From Intestinibacter bartlettii (GTDB lineage: Bacteria; Bacillota; Clostridia; Peptostreptococcales; Peptostreptococcaceae), in assembly GCF_018917435.1 (NCBI RefSeq), contig NZ_JAHLOQ010000003.1:85092-149091 (forward strand): 64,000 nucleotides of DNA, given 5' to 3'. Below, piece after piece: positions 36,355-46,505 of the stretch. Made by a program: the position numbers and the translations under genes. Position 1 is the stretch's first letter. Each line of letters begins with the position of its first letter. The notes beneath the pieces are model-generated. The model saw only the letters and a list, made by a program, of their open reading frames with translations. It did no database searches and had not been told where the DNA came from.

Positions 36355-37053
36355 CTATAGATTTCCTTCTTTTTTTATATTTTTAGGTAAGTAACTTTCT
36401 ATTACTATTCGTCCTTCACTTACAAAGGCTATCTCCGGGCTGATTTCTTTAATTTCTTGGTTACTTTCATCATCATCAGGCGCCTCAGCTATATTATCGG
36501 CAATTTGTAAAATTTTTGGACACAAGCAGTTTCCAACTATATATGCTCTATCATTACCATTAGCACCTGCATGTACAAATCCTTCAACTTTACCCATAAC
36601 TGTTATATTTCCTGCTGCTATAGCTCTCGCTCCAGCACTTATATTACCCATAATAACTATATCTCTTATAGAAGTTAATTGTGAACCTGGATTCATATCT
36701 TTCATGACAACTATGTCACCATCATATACTACGATTTCTCCAGACCTTAAGCTTTCCACATATTTAGTGTCAAATAATCCTAATTGTTTCTTCTCTTCAT
36801 CTTCCGTAAATTCTATATCAAATCTAGATGTAAGTTCTTCTTTTATCATTATTATTTGAATATCACTTAAGTAATCACAATTAATTTCACAGATTTTGGC
36901 TCCATTAAAAAATCCTACATATTCTTCTAACCTGTTAATTATTGAATCTTTTACAATATCAAAAGGCGCTACTTTTTTTATATTTATAATTATACCTTTT
37001 TTATTGCCCTTAAATTCAATAAGTTCACTGGCTGAAACTTCTTTTAAAGACAT
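36355..37053 (-). CDS. minC: Septum site-determining protein MinC
   Basis: 232 residues. An N-terminal FtsZ-inhibiting domain (1-100) and a C-terminal beta-helix with GDIVVMKDMNPGSQLTSI, DIVIMGNISAGARAIAAGNITVMGKVEGFVHAG. Inhibits Z-ring assembly when bound to MinD. It lies 11 bases upstream of minD. Confidence 0.94.
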   Translation of the reverse strand: MSLKEVSASELIEFKGNKKGIIINIKKVAPFDIVKDSIINRLEEYVGFFNGAKICEINCDYLSDIQIIMIKEELTSRFDIEFTEDEEKKQLGLFDTKYVESLRSGEIVVYDGDIVVMKDMNPGSQLTSIRDIVIMGNISAGARAIAAGNITVMGKVEGFVHAGANGNDRAYIVGNCLCPKILQIADNIAEAPDDDESNQEIKEISPEIAFVSEGRIVIESYLPKNIKKEGNL

Positions 37054-37116
37054 AACAACCTCCAGAGTGATATCAATTTATTTACTATATTCTTCATAAA
37101 TATATTAATCACCTTT

Positions 37117-40100
37117 TTATTTTTTTATTTGAACATTAAAATTTAATTTGTTGTCACTACCTGTACTGTTACTTGTGTTGTCATTAGAGCTAGAGTCTTT
37201 ATTATCAGTATTAGAGTCATCTTCTGAATCACTATTTGAATCATCATTTTTACTTGAACTACTTGTTTGTTCATCAGATGAACCAAGTAAATAATATCCT
37301 ATTACATCTTTTATTGATAAGAAAGCATAATTACTTGTAGTCCCTTGAGGAATAACTACTGCTACGGCTATTTCTGGATTATCTGCTGGTGCAAATGCCA
37401 CAGCCCAACCAAAGTCTCCATAAGTTTGTTTATACTTATCGATATCATCATCTGTAATAGAAGGATTTAATTTCTTTATAGCTCTTCTTAAATAAGCTGA
37501 ATTTATTTTATCTGTATCAGCTAATTTTTCGCTAACTCCATCTTTTAATTGTTTTTCTAACTCTGCTCTTGTTTCTTCATCTAAATTTTTATCTTTTAAT
37601 TGTTCCTTAATTTCTTTGATTTTATTTTTAGTTAATTCAGCTTCCCTGTCTTTTCTTAATTTATTATAAACTTTTAAAACTTCTTTTTTCTCTACACCAT
37701 AACTAGATAAATGCTCCATTAAATAGTTATATTCGTCAGCTGTAGGTATTTTATCTTTTCTCTCTGCTGTACCACTTTTTGCGGCAACTTCCACAGGGAA
37801 ATTAGCAAAGTATTTTGCAGCAGTACCTTCACTTGTAACGAGTTTCATACCTTTTATTAATTCTTTTAAGTTATCACTGTCTTTAAAAGCAATTTTTTTA
37901 GATACTACTTCATTTTCATATGTTATTTCATAATCGCTATTTACAATTTTCTTAGTCAATGTTAAGTCTGTTAAATATCCTCCATTTGCAATAGCCATTA
38001 TATACCTTACTACCTGTGATGGTGTATATGCATTTTCACCTTGTCCTATAGCTAAGTTTAAGTTATCTGATAATGTCCATTTAGCAAATTTTAAGTATGT
38101 GAATAGTATAGAATCAGCTAAATCTTCTATCCTATCTTCTTTTACATTTAAATCAGCTAGTCTAGACATTACTTCTCCTCTACCTGGTGTAGGGTCTTCA
38201 TCTATCCAACTTACAATCTCATCTATTCTCTTGCTCATTTCCTCATCGTCATTTTCATCAATATCAGTAAAACTATCGATTATATTTAGATTTAGATATG
38301 ATCTAAGTGATATTTTAGTTGAGTTTATTTTATCTTCTTCACTTGGTACTTTTCCGATTGATTCTGTAATTTCATCTTCTAAACCTGTATGTTCATTTAA
38401 GCCGAATAATTTAGCATATTCAAGTATCTTTTCAGAATCTACATCTGCACCTGGATCTTTTCCTCCGACCCAGTTTGTACCTGTACCAACTATACCAAAG
38501 TAAACGTTACAAGACTCTTGTAGTGCTTTGTATAAATTTACTGCACCATGGTTACTTTTTGACTTATTCCAAACGGCATCTGCAAATGTCTGCCCATTTA
38601 ATTTTATAACCCCTGGGTCATTTATTGTGTAATTTGGATCTAAGCCATTTTCTAATGCCGCCATACCTGTTATCATTTTAAATGTAGAACCAGGTTGGAA
38701 TACCCCCTGTGTTACTAAGTTTAAAAGTGGACTGGCAGCTAGAGTATCGTTTGGATTTTCTGGTTGAAGTTTTTCGTAATCTTTTGATGAAATACCTGTT
38801 ACAAATAAGTTTGGATCATAATCAGGATAACTAGCAGATGCTAATACTTCACCTGTTTTTACATCAACAGCTATAAGAGCTGCTGTTTTTGCGTTTGGAG
38901 CTCCACCACTTGTGTATATATCTCCATAATCACTTTTGTATATTCCTCCATTATTTGCAACTTGTATAGTTTTCTCTAAACCTTCTTCAGCTACTTTTTG
39001 TAAATCCATATCTAGAGTTAAATATACTGTATCTCCTGATACAGGTTCTTTAACTTCTAATTCATCAGTAATCTTACCTGTCGCATTTACTTTTACTTTT
39101 TTATATCCATCAATACCTTTTAAGTTGTCTTCTTGAGTACCTTCAATTCCTGTAAGACCTACGATATCATCAGATTTATATGATTTTTCTTTATTGTTTA
39201 AATAATCATCTAACTGTGTCGAAGGTATTTTACCTACATATCCAAGTACATGTGAAGCTAATGCTCCGTTTGGATAATATCTAATAGGTTCATTAGATAT
39301 TGATATTCCAGGCATATTTGTTGTGTTTTCTTCTACAAAAGCTACTGTTTCTTCTGATACATTTGATGCTAGTGTAATCGGATAGTAAGTTCTATAACCT
39401 TGAGATTTTATAAGGTTTCTCACTATTAGTATTTTTCTTGCATCTTTATCGCTTAAACTTTCGTCAATTCCATAATACTGTCTAATTTTTTTTAATGCAA
39501 CTTTTGCACTGTCTGTGCTTTTTACTTCTAACTTTGTTCCATCATCTAATTTCTTAACGAAACTTTCTAACCAGTCATTTTTATTTTTAATATCTGTAAA
39601 CTCAAAATCTTTAACTAATATTGGTGGATAATATCCATTATTATTAAGCTTTTTTTGAAGTTCGGCTGGTTCTAAATCTCTATCTGATTTTTTTAATGTT
39701 CCATCTTCAATAAGACTATCCACTAAGTAATAAAATGTATCTTTTGCATTTAAATTAGATGGTATATTGTTCTTTTCTTTATATTCTTTTACATTTTTAT
39801 CATATGTATAAGAAAAGCTTCCATTTTTATTTATTACAATAGGAAAATCATCCTCATAATCTTCCCCATTTTCTATTAGCTTATTAATTATTTTTAAAGC
39901 AACAGCATTAGCGTCATTTCCTTTAGCAGTCAATTGATCACTTGATACCTCAACTACAAAGGAATTTGTATTTCCTGCTAAAAGCCTTCCGTATCTATCT
40001 CTAATTTCTCCTCTTGCAGCTTTTATTGTAACTTGTTTATAAGTTTTATTTTCAGCAAGATTTGTATAATATTCATGTTGTACTACATTCATATATACCA

Positions 40101-40182
40101 TTTTTGCTATAATTACAGCAAATGCACATAGCAAGAAAATTTTTATAGCCTTAAATCTTCCAATAATTTTATTTTCTTCCAT
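37117..40182 (-). CDS. mrdA: Penicillin-binding protein 2 (MrdA type, class B), enlarged
   Basis: 1021 residues, longer than the roughly 650 of E. coli PBP2. One N-terminal membrane helix (about 13-32), a dimerisation domain, then the transpeptidase motifs STFK (499-502), SCN (557-559) and KSGT (802-805). Two segments are extended: an acidic stretch at about 610-700 and a highly charged helical insertion at about 809-920 just after KSGT. The C-terminal 50 residues are S/D/N-rich low complexity. It crosslinks peptidoglycan during elongation with RodA and MreBCD. The length and inserts are unusual but the frame is unbroken. Confidence 0.93.
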   Translation of the reverse strand: MEENKIIGRFKAIKIFLLCAFAVIIAKMVYMNVVQHEYYTNLAENKTYKQVTIKAARGEIRDRYGRLLAGNTNSFVVEVSSDQLTAKGNDANAVALKIINKLIENGEDYEDDFPIVINKNGSFSYTYDKNVKEYKEKNNIPSNLNAKDTFYYLVDSLIEDGTLKKSDRDLEPAELQKKLNNNGYYPPILVKDFEFTDIKNKNDWLESFVKKLDDGTKLEVKSTDSAKVALKKIRQYYGIDESLSDKDARKILIVRNLIKSQGYRTYYPITLASNVSEETVAFVEENTTNMPGISISNEPIRYYPNGALASHVLGYVGKIPSTQLDDYLNNKEKSYKSDDIVGLTGIEGTQEDNLKGIDGYKKVKVNATGKITDELEVKEPVSGDTVYLTLDMDLQKVAEEGLEKTIQVANNGGIYKSDYGDIYTSGGAPNAKTAALIAVDVKTGEVLASASYPDYDPNLFVTGISSKDYEKLQPENPNDTLAASPLLNLVTQGVFQPGSTFKMITGMAALENGLDPNYTINDPGVIKLNGQTFADAVWNKSKSNHGAVNLYKALQESCNVYFGIVGTGTNWVGGKDPGADVDSEKILEYAKLFGLNEHTGLEDEITESIGKVPSEEDKINSTKISLRSYLNLNIIDSFTDIDENDDEEMSKRIDEIVSWIDEDPTPGRGEVMSRLADLNVKEDRIEDLADSILFTYLKFAKWTLSDNLNLAIGQGENAYTPSQVVRYIMAIANGGYLTDLTLTKKIVNSDYEITYENEVVSKKIAFKDSDNLKELIKGMKLVTSEGTAAKYFANFPVEVAAKSGTAERKDKIPTADEYNYLMEHLSSYGVEKKEVLKVYNKLRKDREAELTKNKIKEIKEQLKDKNLDEETRAELEKQLKDGVSEKLADTDKINSAYLRRAIKKLNPSITDDDIDKYKQTYGDFGWAVAFAPADNPEIAVAVVIPQGTTSNYAFLSIKDVIGYYLLGSSDEQTSSSSKNDDSNSDSEDDSNTDNKDSSSNDNTSNSTGSDNKLNFNVQIKK

Positions 40183-40192
40183 TAAATCACCA

Positions 40193-40675
40193 CTATTCTT
40201 CTTCTAGTCTTAATATTGGTTTTTTAAATATTTTATATACTAATATTCCTACTAAGCTATTTATAATAGGAACTAATAGTATTTTTATAATAGATGTCAA
40301 TGTATATACGTTATATAATAACCTGGCAAGTAAAAAACTAACTCCACAATAAATAAAAGTTGTCCCTAAAATAATAGTAAATATCATTATAGGACTTTCC
40401 TTATAAACTTTATCTTTTATATAACTTACCATATATGCTATTACAAAAAATATTAGTGCATTAGCTCCAAATATACCTCCGACACTAGCATCTAGTATAA
40501 TACCTAAAATAGCGCCTATAATACCACTTTCTAATTCATCTAAATAAAGTGAAATTAAGACTAAATATATTAAGACTATATTTATAGTCATTCCAAAAAC
40601 AGATAAATAATTAATAATACTATTTTGAAGTATTATTATAAAAAAACCCAATATACAAAGTAATACTCTTTTCAT
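40193..40675 (-). CDS. mreD: Rod shape-determining protein MreD
   Basis: 160 residues with five hydrophobic segments and the MreD pattern (LDELESGIIGAILGIILDASVGGIFGANALIFFVIAYM). A membrane partner of MreC in the elongasome. It lies 13 bases after mreC and 10 before mrdA. Confidence 0.9.
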   Translation of the reverse strand: MKRVLLCILGFFIIILQNSIINYLSVFGMTINIVLIYLVLISLYLDELESGIIGAILGIILDASVGGIFGANALIFFVIAYMVSYIKDKVYKESPIMIFTIILGTTFIYCGVSFLLARLLYNVYTLTSIIKILLVPIINSLVGILVYKIFKKPILRLEEE

Positions 40676-40688
40676 AATAGTTACCTCT

Positions 40689-41576
40689 CTAATTTATATT
40701 TCTTGGTTCTACTATGATTACATTGTCAATACTTTTGAAGTTTACATTTGGTTTAACTACTACATATTTTAAAGACTTACTTTTATCTTCTGTAACCTTT
40801 GTAACTTCTCCTATAACAATGTCTTTTGGATATAAACCAAGCCCAGATGTAACTACACTATCTCCTGGAAGTACATCATAATCTGAATCAAGCATGTAAC
40901 CTTGTAAAAGACCTTTGTCTCTGTTTGCTTCTTCATTTTTTATACCTGTTCCAGTTGTAATAATTCCCTTGCAATTAGAATCTCTTGATAATTTGAAACT
41001 AACTGATGATGTAGTGTCTAATAAAGTAATTGCTTTTGAGTAGTTTGAAGATACTTCAGTAACTATTCCAACTAACCCATCTCCATTAATAACTAAACTA
41101 TTTTCTTTAACTCCATCCTCACTACCTGCACTTACAACTATAGATGTGTACCAAAGACCATCATTTTTGCTTACTACTTTAGCTGCAACTTGATTTGCCA
41201 CATATTTCTCATCTACAAACTTAAGTGCTTTTTTTAGTTTTTCTAATGAGTTAGTATCTTCTAACTCACCTTTTAATTCTGTTATTTGTTTTTTTAGTTC
41301 TGTATTTTCTTCCTCTAATTTAGCTACTTTATTAGCATTAGATTTAAATTTTAATATATCAGAAAATCCTCCAGTAAAGAATTGTACTCCTTTACTTACA
41401 CCATTTTCTAATGTAGATGATACATTTAATATTATATTTGAGTTAAAGGGACTATTTCCCGAATTTGATCCAATCGATATGCCCACAATTCCAATTAAAG
41501 TGATAGCAACTACACCAGTTGCTATCACTTTAAAATTTATTTTACGTTTATTTTTGTCTCTTCTCAAACTCATCAC
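40689..41576 (-). CDS. mreC: Rod shape-determining protein MreC
   Basis: 295 residues. One N-terminal helix (about 19-36), a coiled coil (about 80-115, KLEEENTELKKQITELKGELED) and a C-terminal beta-rich domain with SNYSKAITLLDTTSSVSFKL. It links MreB, PBP2 and RodA. The frame begins GTG-ATG; ATG at 41573 is an equally good start. It follows mreB by six bases. Confidence 0.93.
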   Translation of the reverse strand: MMSLRRDKNKRKINFKVIATGVVAITLIGIVGISIGSNSGNSPFNSNIILNVSSTLENGVSKGVQFFTGGFSDILKFKSNANKVAKLEEENTELKKQITELKGELEDTNSLEKLKKALKFVDEKYVANQVAAKVVSKNDGLWYTSIVVSAGSEDGVKENSLVINGDGLVGIVTEVSSNYSKAITLLDTTSSVSFKLSRDSNCKGIITTGTGIKNEEANRDKGLLQGYMLDSDYDVLPGDSVVTSGLGLYPKDIVIGEVTKVTEDKSKSLKYVVVKPNVNFKSIDNVIIVEPRNIN

Positions 41577-41582
41577 CAGCTT

Positions 41583-42650
41583 CTATCTTCTTTTGTTTGC
41601 TACTAGAACTTTCTCAAATATTTCTTGATCTTCTACTGATTTTCCAGTTCCTATAGCAACACAATCAAGTGGATATTCAGCTATAAATACTGGCATACCA
41701 GTTTCTTCTTTTACTAGTAAATCAAGACCTTTTAATAAAGCTCCTCCTCCTGTTAACATTATTCCGTTTTCCATAAGGTCAGCAGCAAGCTCTGGTTTTG
41801 TTTTTTCTAGAGTTATTTTTATTCCATTAACTATTGTATTAATAGGATCTTTTAATGCATCTCTTATTTCTGAAGAAGATATATCTATTTTTTTAGGAAG
41901 ACCTGTAACTAAATCTCTACCGCTTATTTGAGATGTTACTTCTTCTCCATCTTTATATGCTGATCCTATGTTTATTTTAACATCTTCAGCAGTTCTTTCA
42001 CCGATTAATAAGTTGTATTCTTTTTTAACGTAGTTAACTATAGCTTCGTCTAATTTGTTACCACCTATTCTTATTGATTCAGCAGTATCTATACCACCTA
42101 ATGATATAACAGCTATTTCAGAAGTACCACCACCGATATCAACAACCATGTTACCTTCTGGTTCTTCTACTCTAAGTCCTGCACCTATTGCAGCTGCCAT
42201 TGGTTCTTCTATTAAGAATACTTCTTTAGCTCCTGCTTGTTGTGCTGCTTCTTCTATTGCTTTTTTCTCTACTTCAGTAACACCATATGGTACACATATA
42301 GCTATTCTTGCACTAACTACACCTTTTTTAGCTGCAGATTTTTGTATGAAGTAAGTTAACATTGATTGAGTTATATCAAAGTCAGCTATAACTCCGTCTT
42401 TCATTGGTCTTATTGCTTTTATATTTCCAGGTGTTCTACCTATCATTCTTTTTGCTTCTTCACCAACAGCTAAAACATCTTTGCTGTCATCTCTTATTGC
42501 TACAACAGATGGTTCTCTAAGTACTATTCCTTGACCTTTAATGTATACTAAAGTATTAGCAGTACCTAAGTCTATCCCCATATCTTTTGTCATTTTACCG
42601 AATCCAAAGAAAGATCCTTTTTGTTTTTTTTGTTTCTTTTCACTTGCCAT
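41583..42650 (-). CDS. mreB: Actin-like rod shape-determining protein MreB
   Basis: 355 residues. The actin-fold motifs [68 protein letters not shown] and [11 protein letters not shown] are all present. It polymerises on the membrane inner face to direct elongation. The N-terminal 20 residues are unusually lysine-rich ([18 protein letters not shown]), a possible membrane or partner contact. Confidence 0.96.
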   Translation of the reverse strand: MASEKKQKKQKGSFFGFGKMTKDMGIDLGTANTLVYIKGQGIVLREPSVVAIRDDSKDVLAVGEEAKRMIGRTPGNIKAIRPMKDGVIADFDITQSMLTYFIQKSAAKKGVVSARIAICVPYGVTEVEKKAIEEAAQQAGAKEVFLIEEPMAAAIGAGLRVEEPEGNMVVDIGGGTSEIAVISLGGIDTAESIRIGGNKLDEAIVNYVKKEYNLLIGERTAEDVKINIGSAYKDGEEVTSQISGRDLVTGLPKKIDISSSEIRDALKDPINTIVNGIKITLEKTKPELAADLMENGIMLTGGGALLKGLDLLVKEETGMPVFIAEYPLDCVAIGTGKSVEDQEIFEKVLVANKRR

Positions 42651-42681
42651 TTTTAAACGCTCCCTTCAATCTTACACTATA

Positions 42682-43389
42682 TCAAATCAACATATTTTCT
42701 TTAAAACTAAAATACAATCCATCACCTATAATTATATGGTCTATTACCTCAATGCCTATTATTTCTCCACAGTTAACAAGTCTGTTTGTTACGACTTTGT
42801 CCTCTGCAGAAGGTGTGGGACATCCTGATGGGTGATTATGTATAAGTATAATCTTATTGCTACTTCGTCTTATAGCCGCTCTAAAAACTTCTCTTGGATG
42901 GACTAAAGAAGAATTTAAGGTTCCAACAGAAATATCTATATCCGTAATTATTTCGTTTTTAGTATTTAAAAGTACTATTTTAAATATTTCCTTTGATTCA
43001 TATCTCAATATATCCATATAATATTTATATATATCCCAAGGATTTTTAATTTTATATTTAGGTGGCTTATAACTGGATGCTCTTACTCCTAATTCTATGG
43101 CTGCCTTTATTTGGGTAGCCTTTGTAAGTCCAATACCATCAATACTACATAGCTCTTCTATACTTATATCATATAAATCCCTAATATTTATTAATTTTTC
43201 CTTAAATATTTGGTTAGAAAGCTCTATAGCATTGTATTTTTTATTTCCAGTTCTAATTATAATAGCTAACAATTCTGCATCAGATAATGATTTTACACCC
43301 TTTGTCAGCATCTTTTCTCTTGGTCTTTCTTCTATTAACATATTTTTTATGTTTAGACCTTTGTTTAAAGTTTCTTGCAGATGAATCAT
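42682..43389 (-). CDS. radC: RadC family protein (JAMM domain)
   Basis: 235 residues: a helix-hairpin-helix part with DIYDISIEELCSIDGIGLTKATQIKA (about 65-90) and a JAMM/MPN+ domain with HPREVFRAAIRRSSNKIILIHNHPSGCPTPSAEDK. The metal motif is HNHPSG...D. Despite the name, a DNA repair role is not established. Its frame overlaps the end of maf by four bases. The usual RadC start would be near residue 17 (MLIEERPREK), so the N-terminus is uncertain. Confidence 0.93.
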   Translation of the reverse strand: MIHLQETLNKGLNIKNMLIEERPREKMLTKGVKSLSDAELLAIIIRTGNKKYNAIELSNQIFKEKLINIRDLYDISIEELCSIDGIGLTKATQIKAAIELGVRASSYKPPKYKIKNPWDIYKYYMDILRYESKEIFKIVLLNTKNEIITDIDISVGTLNSSLVHPREVFRAAIRRSSNKIILIHNHPSGCPTPSAEDKVVTNRLVNCGEIIGIEVIDHIIIGDGLYFSFKENMLI

Positions 43390-43970
43390 CCTCCATAAAA
43401 TAGATTTATATCAAAGTGATCCTTTAGTAAATCGCTAAGTCTTGAAATAGGGAGTCCAACTATATTAAAATAATCACCTTGTATAGTTTTAACTAATAAA
43501 GCTCCATATCCCTGTATTCCATATGCACCTGCCTTGTCTAAAGATTCATTTGTATTTATATAATCTTTAATAGAGTCATCACTTAAATCTTTAAATGTAA
43601 CACAACTAACTACATAATCTTTTATAACTTTGTTTTCTTTTAAGTTAATTAAACTTATTCCTGTTATAACTTTATGTGTTTTGTTAGATAATTTTTTAAT
43701 CATTTGGTATGCCTCTTGTTTATCTTTTGGCTTACCTAAAACTTCGTTATCTAGAGCTACTATTGTATCTGCTCCTATAACTAATTTATCTTTATTTTTT
43801 TTTGCTACATCAAATGCTTTTTCATATGCAAGTCTAACTACCATATCTTCAGGAGATTCATTTTCCAAAATTATTTCCTCAATATCACTTTTTTCTATCT
43901 CGAATTTAAGCTTAGTATTTTGTAAAATTTCTTTTCTCCTCGGTGAAGCTGATGCTAATATTATTTCCAT
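43386..43970 (-). CDS. maf: Maf family nucleotide pyrophosphatase
   Basis: 194 residues, with ASPRRKEILQ at residues 6-15, GADTIVALDNEVLGKPKDKQEAYQMIKKLSNKTHKVITG in the centre and the C-terminal GIQGYGALLVKTIQGDYFNIVGLPIS. These proteins hydrolyse modified or canonical nucleoside triphosphates and prevent their misuse. First gene of the long maf-radC-mre-min-rodA run. Confidence 0.94.
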   Translation of the reverse strand: MEIILASASPRRKEILQNTKLKFEIEKSDIEEIILENESPEDMVVRLAYEKAFDVAKKNKDKLVIGADTIVALDNEVLGKPKDKQEAYQMIKKLSNKTHKVITGISLINLKENKVIKDYVVSCVTFKDLSDDSIKDYINTNESLDKAGAYGIQGYGALLVKTIQGDYFNIVGLPISRLSDLLKDHFDINLFYGG

Positions 43971-44222
43971 TTGTTCACCTTCTTGTACTCAAATTTTGTA
44001 CTAATTAAGTTTATCACTATATTATAAAAATTTCAATCTTAATGTATACTGTTTTCTTGTTTAAATCTCATATTTCGCGAAAAAATTTACTTTATTTAAA
44101 TAAATACTATTTATTATTACAAATTTCTTATTTTTTTTAAGAATTTTGTAATAATATTTATATTGATATTTTTATAATATAAATATGTACACAATATTTA
44201 GAAATTATCTGCACAATAAAAT
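43971..44222. other. Intergenic region upstream of maf
   Basis: No gene. It contains an imperfect 15-bp inverted repeat with one mismatch (44116-44130, ATTACAAATTTCTTA, and 44138-44152). The maf promoter should lie at its left end, but I see no clear hexamer pair. Confidence 0.5.
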
Positions 44223-44246
44223 AAAGGTATAGAGATCTATACCTTT
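44223..44246 (-). terminator. Terminator after rnfB
   Basis: A 24-bp palindrome AAAGGTATAGA-GA-TCTATACCTTT; T-rich downstream on the minus strand. Confidence 0.8.
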
Positions 44247-44276
44247 ATTCTATCCACATTTTATATTTTAATATCT

Positions 44277-45278
44277 TTAATTAGCTAATTTTGATTCTTC
44301 TTTAGAGTCAACTAATTTCATTGCGCCTTTTTTACATTTTTTCATGCATAAATGGCAACCTTTACATTTTTCAGGATCAACTTTGTGTGGTTGTTTCTTT
44401 TCACCTTCTATAGCTCCAAATGGACAAGTTCTTGCACAAGCTGTACAACCTATACATTTTTCTTCATCTATACTTACTTTACGTCTATCTGATAAATCTG
44501 CTTCTATAACTTTCTTTGGACAAACTTCTGCACAAACTTTACATCCTATACATTTAGAATAATCTATTGTAGCTAAGTTATTTTCTACTGTTATAGCTGC
44601 AACTGGACAAGATTTTTCACATTTCTTACATCCTATACATCCAGCAGAGCATTTATCTTTTACATCTTTACCTTTATCTTTGGAACTACAGTCAACTACA
44701 ACTTCTTGTTTAGCTGGTTTCTTTTGTATTAATCCTTTTGGACATACATCTATACATTTTCCACAAAGAACACATTTATCTTCGTCTACTACTGCAACAC
44801 CATCAACTACTGATAATGCCCCAAATGCACATACAGATACACAAGTTCCAAGACCTAAACATCCAAAACTACATGATTTTGGTCCCCCGATTAATGCTAC
44901 TGCTGCTCTACAATCTGTTATACCTTGATATTCATATTTATTTGCTGCACTTGAACAAGTACCTTTACACATAACATGTGCAACTTGTTTTTCTCCGGCT
45001 TCAGCTGCAACACCCATTATTTCTCCAACTTTTGCAGCTACTGCTGCTCCACCAACTGGACATGCATTTACAGGTGCTTCACCTTTTACTATTGCTGCTG
45101 CTACACCACCACAACCTGGGTATCCGCAACCACCACAGTTTGCTCCAGGAAGTACTTCAAGTATTTTGGCTTCTCTTTCATCAACTTCAACTGCGAATTT
45201 TTGGGCAGCGAAAGCTAAAACAGCACCAAATATTAATCCCATGACTCCCAATAATATTACTGCTTTTAATATTTCCAC
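44277..45278 (-). CDS. rnfB: Rnf complex subunit RnfB
   Basis: 333 residues: one N-terminal helix, an Fe-S domain (CGGCGYPGCGG), and at least four ferredoxin-type CxxCxxCxxxC groups (DKCVLCGKCIDVCP, CIGCKKCEKSCP, CIGCKVCAEVCP, CIGCTACARTCP, CKGCHLCMKKC). The many clusters carry electrons from ferredoxin into the complex. The clostridial type has more clusters than the proteobacterial one. Last gene of the rnf operon. Antisense cysteine-codon frames over this gene are artefacts. Confidence 0.96.
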   Translation of the reverse strand: MEILKAVILLGVMGLIFGAVLAFAAQKFAVEVDEREAKILEVLPGANCGGCGYPGCGGVAAAIVKGEAPVNACPVGGAAVAAKVGEIMGVAAEAGEKQVAHVMCKGTCSSAANKYEYQGITDCRAAVALIGGPKSCSFGCLGLGTCVSVCAFGALSVVDGVAVVDEDKCVLCGKCIDVCPKGLIQKKPAKQEVVVDCSSKDKGKDVKDKCSAGCIGCKKCEKSCPVAAITVENNLATIDYSKCIGCKVCAEVCPKKVIEADLSDRRKVSIDEEKCIGCTACARTCPFGAIEGEKKQPHKVDPEKCKGCHLCMKKCKKGAMKLVDSKEESKLAN

Positions 45279-45297
45279 AATACTTCACCCCCTGTTT

Positions 45298-45873
45298 TTA
45301 AAGTTTTATTAATCCTGTGAATCCTAAGAAAGCTATTGACATTAATGCTGCAGATATTAATGTTATAGGATATCCTTTAAATGCTTCTGGAATATCTGCA
45401 AGTTCTAATCTTTCTCTTATTCCTGCGAATAAAACTATTGCTAATGTAAAACCTAAACCTGCACCAACACCATTTATTAATGTTTGTAATATATTATAAT
45501 CATTTTGAACATTAACAAGTGCTATACCTAAAACTGCACAGTTTGTAGTTATAAGAGGTAAGTAAACACCTAACGCTTGATATAAAGATGGACTCATTTT
45601 TTTAAGTGCCATTTCAACGAACTGAACTATTGAAGCTATAACAAGTATAAATGCTATAGTTTGTAAGTATTCAGTTCCTGTTTTCACCAATATCATTTGA
45701 ACAAAATATGTTATTAAAGAAGCTAGGGCTAAAACGAATGTAACCGCAGCTCCCATACCTGCTGCTGTATCTACTTTCTTAGAAACACCTAAGAAAGGGC
45801 ATATACCTAAGAATTGTGATGTTATAACGTTGTTAACAAGGACAATGCTTAGTAATAAAAGAATATAATTCAT
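45298..45873 (-). CDS. rnfA: Rnf complex subunit RnfA
   Basis: 191 residues with six membrane helices. The motif LGICPFLGVSKK (about 23-34), TNCAVLGIALVN and the charged residues RERLELADIPEAF match RnfA/NqrE. With RnfE it forms the membrane channel and ligates a buried Fe-S cluster through conserved cysteines. Confidence 0.95.
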   Translation of the reverse strand: MNYILLLLSIVLVNNVITSQFLGICPFLGVSKKVDTAAGMGAAVTFVLALASLITYFVQMILVKTGTEYLQTIAFILVIASIVQFVEMALKKMSPSLYQALGVYLPLITTNCAVLGIALVNVQNDYNILQTLINGVGAGLGFTLAIVLFAGIRERLELADIPEAFKGYPITLISAALMSIAFLGFTGLIKL

Positions 45874-45892
45874 AATATTTCCCTCCTAAAAA

Positions 45893-46486
45893 TTAAGCAC
45901 TTTTCTTTGTAACTTTATTAAATATTGCCATAAGGATTCCTAATGTTAAGAAAGCTCCTGGAGGTAATATGAATAATAAAGCTGGTTGGTAAGAAGCTCC
46001 AAATAAACTTAATCCGAATATACTTCCTGCACCTAATAATTCTCTAACAGCTCCTAATATTGTAAGAGCCATAGTAAATCCAAGACCCATACCTAAACCA
46101 TCTACTGCAGAAGCAACTGCTCCATTTTTAGATGCAAAACTTTCAGCACGAGCAAGTATTATACAGTTAACAACTATTAATGGAATATATAATCCAAGCG
46201 CTTTATCAAGTGTTGGTATATATGCTTTTAAAAGCATTTGTACTATTGTAACGAAAGTAGCTATAACAACTACAAATGCTGGTATTCTTATTTTATCTGG
46301 TATTACTTTTCTAAGTAATGATATCGCTACATTTGAACAAGCTAAAACTACTGTAGTTGAAAGTCCCATTCCTAAACCATTTATAGCTGCACTTGTAACA
46401 GCTAAAGTTGGACACATCCCTATTACTTGTACAAAGGTTGGATTCTCGTCGATAATACCATTTTTAAATACTTTTCCTAGATTCAT
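45893..46486 (-). CDS. rnfE: Rnf complex subunit RnfE
   Basis: 197 residues with six helices. GMCPTLAVTSAAINGLGMG (about 23-41) and VVNCIILARAESFASKNG match RnfE/NqrD. Homologous to RnfA in inverted topology. It lies 19 bases after rnfG and ahead of rnfA. Confidence 0.95.
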   Translation of the reverse strand: MNLGKVFKNGIIDENPTFVQVIGMCPTLAVTSAAINGLGMGLSTTVVLACSNVAISLLRKVIPDKIRIPAFVVVIATFVTIVQMLLKAYIPTLDKALGLYIPLIVVNCIILARAESFASKNGAVASAVDGLGMGLGFTMALTILGAVRELLGAGSIFGLSLFGASYQPALLFILPPGAFLTLGILMAIFNKVTKKSA

Positions 46487-46505
46487 CTCAAAATCCCCCT
46501 ATCAA

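Noticed and set aside
44976..45244. Cysteine- and leucine-rich plus-strand frames opposite rnfB
   Set aside because: They mirror the codon pattern of the Fe-S protein on the other strand and have no ribosome site.
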